Notes under the pieces: model-generated
Seen by the model: only the letters and a program-made list of their open reading frames with translations
The model's database searches: none
Told to the model about the DNA's origin: nothing
Program-made: the position numbers and the translations under genes
In this document: piece by piece, positions 63,548 through 64,000 of the stretch
Layout of the letters: every line of letters starts with the position of its first letter
How positions within the stretch are numbered: position 1 is the first letter of the stretch
Source of the DNA: Streptomyces sp. Edi4
GTDB taxonomy: Bacteria > Actinomycetota > Actinomycetes > Streptomycetales > Streptomycetaceae
NCBI RefSeq assembly: GCF_040253615.1
Contig: NZ_JBEJGY010000004.1
Span: 7,130,001 to 7,194,000 of the forward strand
Reading direction: 5' to 3'
Length of the DNA stretch: 64,000 bases

Positions 63548-64000
63548 TCAGGCGTGGACGGTGGGCCGCCCGAGCAGGTGCAGGGTGGCGCCGGTCAGAG
63601 CGAGCGCGGCGGCCGTACAGCAGACGTACTGGTCCAGCGGGCTCGGCTGCGCGGGCAGGCCCAGGGCGGCGACACCGGCCGCCGCCGACAGGGTGACGGC
63701 GGCCGGCAGCCAGGCGATGCCGAACGCCTGGAGCAGCAGCGCCGTCCACAGCAGGGCCGCGAGCGCGAGCAGCGGGGCGGGCTCGGCGCCGGTGAGGAGT
63801 GCCGCGGGGATCAGGGGCAGCAGATAGACCAGGAGGCAGCCCGTGAGGATGGCCGCCGAGCGCCACCGGAAGGCCGCCGGGGTGGCGGTGGCCCGCAGCG
63901 CGGCGACGGACAGGCCGCGGAAGCGGTACAGCAGCCACTCGGCCGGGCCCATGCTGAGCGTCAGCGCGATCACCGCGAGCGGATGGCGCTGTCCCGCGAA
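63548..64000 (-). CDS. Membrane protein of unknown function, N-terminus beyond the right edge
   Basis: The frame is open to the edge; the visible C-terminal part (about 150 residues) begins with FAGQRHPLAV and has MGPAEWLLYRFRGLS followed by three or four hydrophobic helices separated by short polar loops, ending GRPTVHA. I do not recognise a family. Its position directly upstream of the NDP-sugar operon suggests a role in polymer transport or synthesis (inference). Confidence 0.65.
   Translation of the reverse strand, partial: FAGQRHPLAVIALTLSMGPAEWLLYRFRGLSVAALRATATPAAFRWRSAAILTGCLLVYLLPLIPAALLTGAEPAPLLALAALLWTALLLQAFGIAWLPAAVTLSAAAGVAALGLPAQPSPLDQYVCCTAAALALTGATLHLLGRPTVHA

Overview
The window is high-GC DNA (about 73% by eye) with third-position G/C codons, very short gene gaps, many GTG starts and ATGA/GTGA stop-start overlaps. 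Its gene families point to a Streptomyces chromosome: SpoIIE/RsbW-type phosphatase, zf-HC2 and RskA anti-sigma factors, DUF574 methyltransferase, PAS-GGDEF-EAL protein, class F sortase, ergothioneine operon, F420-type oxidoreductase and GH18 chitinases. From memory, the stretch egtABCD / sdhCAB / LysR / GGDEF-EAL resembles the S. coelicolor SCO0910-SCO0930 neighbourhood; this needs a synteny check. There is no phage, IS element, CRISPR array or intact tRNA or rRNA gene.

1-14.1 kb: end of a SpoIIE-type phosphatase, an Fpg/Nei glycosylase, an RskA anti-sigma factor, then a LytTR regulator / small membrane protein / sodium-solute symporter / LytS kinase unit. After this come an ECF sigma factor convergent with, and overlapping, a soluble zf-HC2 protein, a CapA lipoprotein, a universal stress protein, LysX (lysyl-PG synthase fused to lysyl-tRNA synthetase) and a Tat-exported polysaccharide deacetylase. 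14.1-19.1 kb is a cell-surface block: class F sortase, two paralogous secreted proteins with the same unusual C-terminal signature, a DUF4239 protein, a proline-rich surface protein and a repeat lipoprotein.

19.3-29 kb: DUF574 methyltransferase coupled to an RmdA-like c-di-GMP protein; LysR diverging from sdhCAB; a large GH18 chitinase with a DasR/chitin-type operator inside its promoter. 29-45 kb: short UvrA-like ABC ATPase, LLM oxidoreductase, HAD phosphatase, a 0.9 kb gene-free tract with a degenerate repeat field, dodecin, a lone sugar-binding lipoprotein with a second DasR-type operator, cyclophilin, NDH-2, a CtaG/DUF2243 pair, an F420-type oxidoreductase and egtABCD.

45-64 kb: PARG-like macrodomain protein, a second GH18 enzyme, SRPBCC protein, ROK regulator diverging from an APC permease, GlxA-type regulator with an isochorismatase-like hydrolase, alpha/beta hydrolase diverging from a LacI regulator, thiolase, benzaldehyde-dehydrogenase-like enzyme and AEC transporter. 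The right edge is a tightly coupled minus-strand operon (NDP-sugar enzymes, spherulin-4-like protein, GH114 lipoprotein) that looks like the end of an amino-sugar exopolysaccharide locus.

Regulatory patterns recur. At least ten genes appear leaderless, with a TANNNT-like -10 box 6-8 nt before the start codon. Two chitin-type operators lie in the -35/-10 spacers of the chitinase and the sugar-binding protein. Simple tandem arrays (14, 17, 20 and 21 bp units) occupy several intergenic gaps.
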